NCBI GenBank assembly: GCA_964646415.1
Contig: CAZYEL010000033.1
Span: 1-5,564 of the forward strand
Length of the DNA: 5,564 nt
Direction of reading: 5' to 3'
DNA from: VGJV01 sp964646415
GTDB lineage: Bacteria; Patescibacteriota; Minisyncoccia; UBA6257; 2-01-FULL-56-20
The translations under genes and the position numbers were made by a program. The notes under the pieces were generated by a model. That model was given only the letters and a program-made list of their open reading frames with translations. It made no database searches and was not told the origin of the DNA. Positions 5,138 through 5,564 of this stretch are shown one piece after another; position 1 is the first letter of the stretch; each line of letters starts with the position of its first letter.

Positions 5138-5172
5138 TAAGCCTCCTTTGAAGGAGGCTTAGCCTTCTACGT
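5127..5172. repeat. Perfect 22-bp inverted repeat
   Basis: The arms 5127-5148 and 5151-5172 are perfectly complementary around a two-base centre (TG). They give a very stable hairpin of about 21 pairs with a four-base loop. No T-tract follows on either strand, so it is not a canonical intrinsic terminator, although it could still stop or stabilise the protease transcript. Together with the tandem units it resembles a small REP/MITE-like intergenic element. Confidence 0.85.
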
Positions 5173-5173
5173 C

Positions 5174-5527
5174 CCCAACGCTGCCAAGGAAAAGCTCCCC
5201 GACGTGCCATTTATTTTTGTGAACGAAACAAATGATATGGGAATCGTGATTGCGGCGTTTCGAGAAGGTGCAGCGGATTATGTTCTGACGACGCAACTCG
5301 AAACAACGCTCGCTCCCGCAGTGGCTCGTGCGGCACAAATCGCAGAAATACGTCGTCGGCAACGCGAGGACGAAGCGAAGAAACGGAGGCTCTTGCCCAT
5401 CTGCAGCACCTGCAAAAAGATACGCGACGAGAAAGATGCGTGGCATCATTTGGAGAACTTTCTCACGAACTTTTTGAGTATTCGGTTCACTCACAGTATC
5501 TGCCCTGATTCCCGCATTCCCTTTTGA
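5174..5527 (+). pseudogene. Remnant of a response-regulator-like protein with LLPICxxCKKIRD domain
   Basis: The frame is open from just after the inverted repeat. It encodes the second half of a receiver-like domain (LPDVPFIFV at about 5195, then AFREGAADYVL), a charged helical linker, and LLPICSTCKKIRDEKDAW with a later FTHSICPDS. That tail resembles a small Cys-rich C-terminal module common in receiver/PAS signalling proteins, usually of the form LLPICxxCKKIRDD...FSHGICPDC. Evidence for decay: the N-terminal half with the phosphoacceptor Asp is absent; the usual Lys after DYVL is Thr; the last module Cys is Ser (TCC at 5510-5512) and a TGA follows soon after. A GTG at 5204 could start a 107-residue product, but it has no ribosome site. 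G+C is about 51 percent by hand count. A working truncated protein cannot be excluded. Confidence 0.7.
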
Positions 5528-5564
5528 ATTAGAATGATCGGCGCGATAATTCTTGAAAAACCAT

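Noticed and set aside
5106..5172. CRISPR-like array
   Set aside because: Units are 8-16 bp without spacers and merge into an inverted repeat; there are no unique spacers of regular length and no cas genes.
5127..5172. Canonical rho-independent terminator for the protease
   Set aside because: The stem is excellent but is followed by CCCCAACG rather than a T-run, and the other strand lacks a T-run too.
5525..5564. TGA at 5525-5527 read as glycine (code 25) or a new gene starting at ATG 5534
   Set aside because: The frame after TGA stays open to the window end, but this is only about a dozen codons. No other gene here uses in-frame TGA, and the ATG at 5534 has no ribosome site and only ten codons visible.

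Overview
The window looks like a piece of a small-genome uncultivated bacterium, most likely of the Patescibacteria/CPR radiation (Parcubacteria-like). This is an inference, not a demonstration. It rests on a free-standing single-RRM RNA-binding protein, several single-pass surface-anchored proteins with compact unusual domain sets, no convincing Shine-Dalgarno before any gene, and promoter -10 boxes sitting almost on the start codons. G+C is moderately high in genes and lower in the intergenic stretch. TAA and TAG end the intact genes, so the genetic code appears standard.

Layout. On the minus strand a two-gene unit runs leftward. A 595-residue membrane-anchored cell-wall enzyme (1241-3028) combines a peptidoglycan-binding domain, a VanY-type zinc DD-carboxypeptidase and an S11 penicillin-binding-protein-type serine DD-carboxypeptidase. 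It is followed after 19 bases by a membrane-anchored six-unit kelch-like beta-propeller (82-1221). A roughly 400-base intergenic region (3029-3427) separates this unit from rightward genes. It holds short heptamer arrays in opposite orientations, an orphan terminator-like hairpin, a strong extended -10 promoter and a long structured 5' leader.

The rightward genes are an RRM protein (3428-3715), ended by three consecutive hairpins of which the last is a textbook intrinsic terminator, and an N-terminally anchored trypsin-like serine protease with a long Pro/Ser/Thr-rich stalk (3822-5108). The protease promoter overlaps the preceding terminator, and its transcript should be nearly leaderless. 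The protease stop codon lies inside a small repeat block (8-bp tandem units plus a perfect 22-bp inverted repeat). Immediately beyond it is a decayed remnant of a response-regulator-like protein that retains the LLPICxxCKKIRD motif but has lost its phosphoacceptor half (5174-5527).

Functionally, three of the four intact genes appear to encode exported or surface-anchored proteins: a wall-peptide trimming enzyme, a propeller adhesin/scaffold and a protease. The RRM gene is a cytoplasmic RNA-binding regulator that may control its own message. The points most worth checking are the two-chemistry DD-carboxypeptidase fusion, the structured RRM leader, the heptamer arrays that appear to supply -35 boxes to both divergent promoters, and the repeat block at the breakpoint of the remnant gene.
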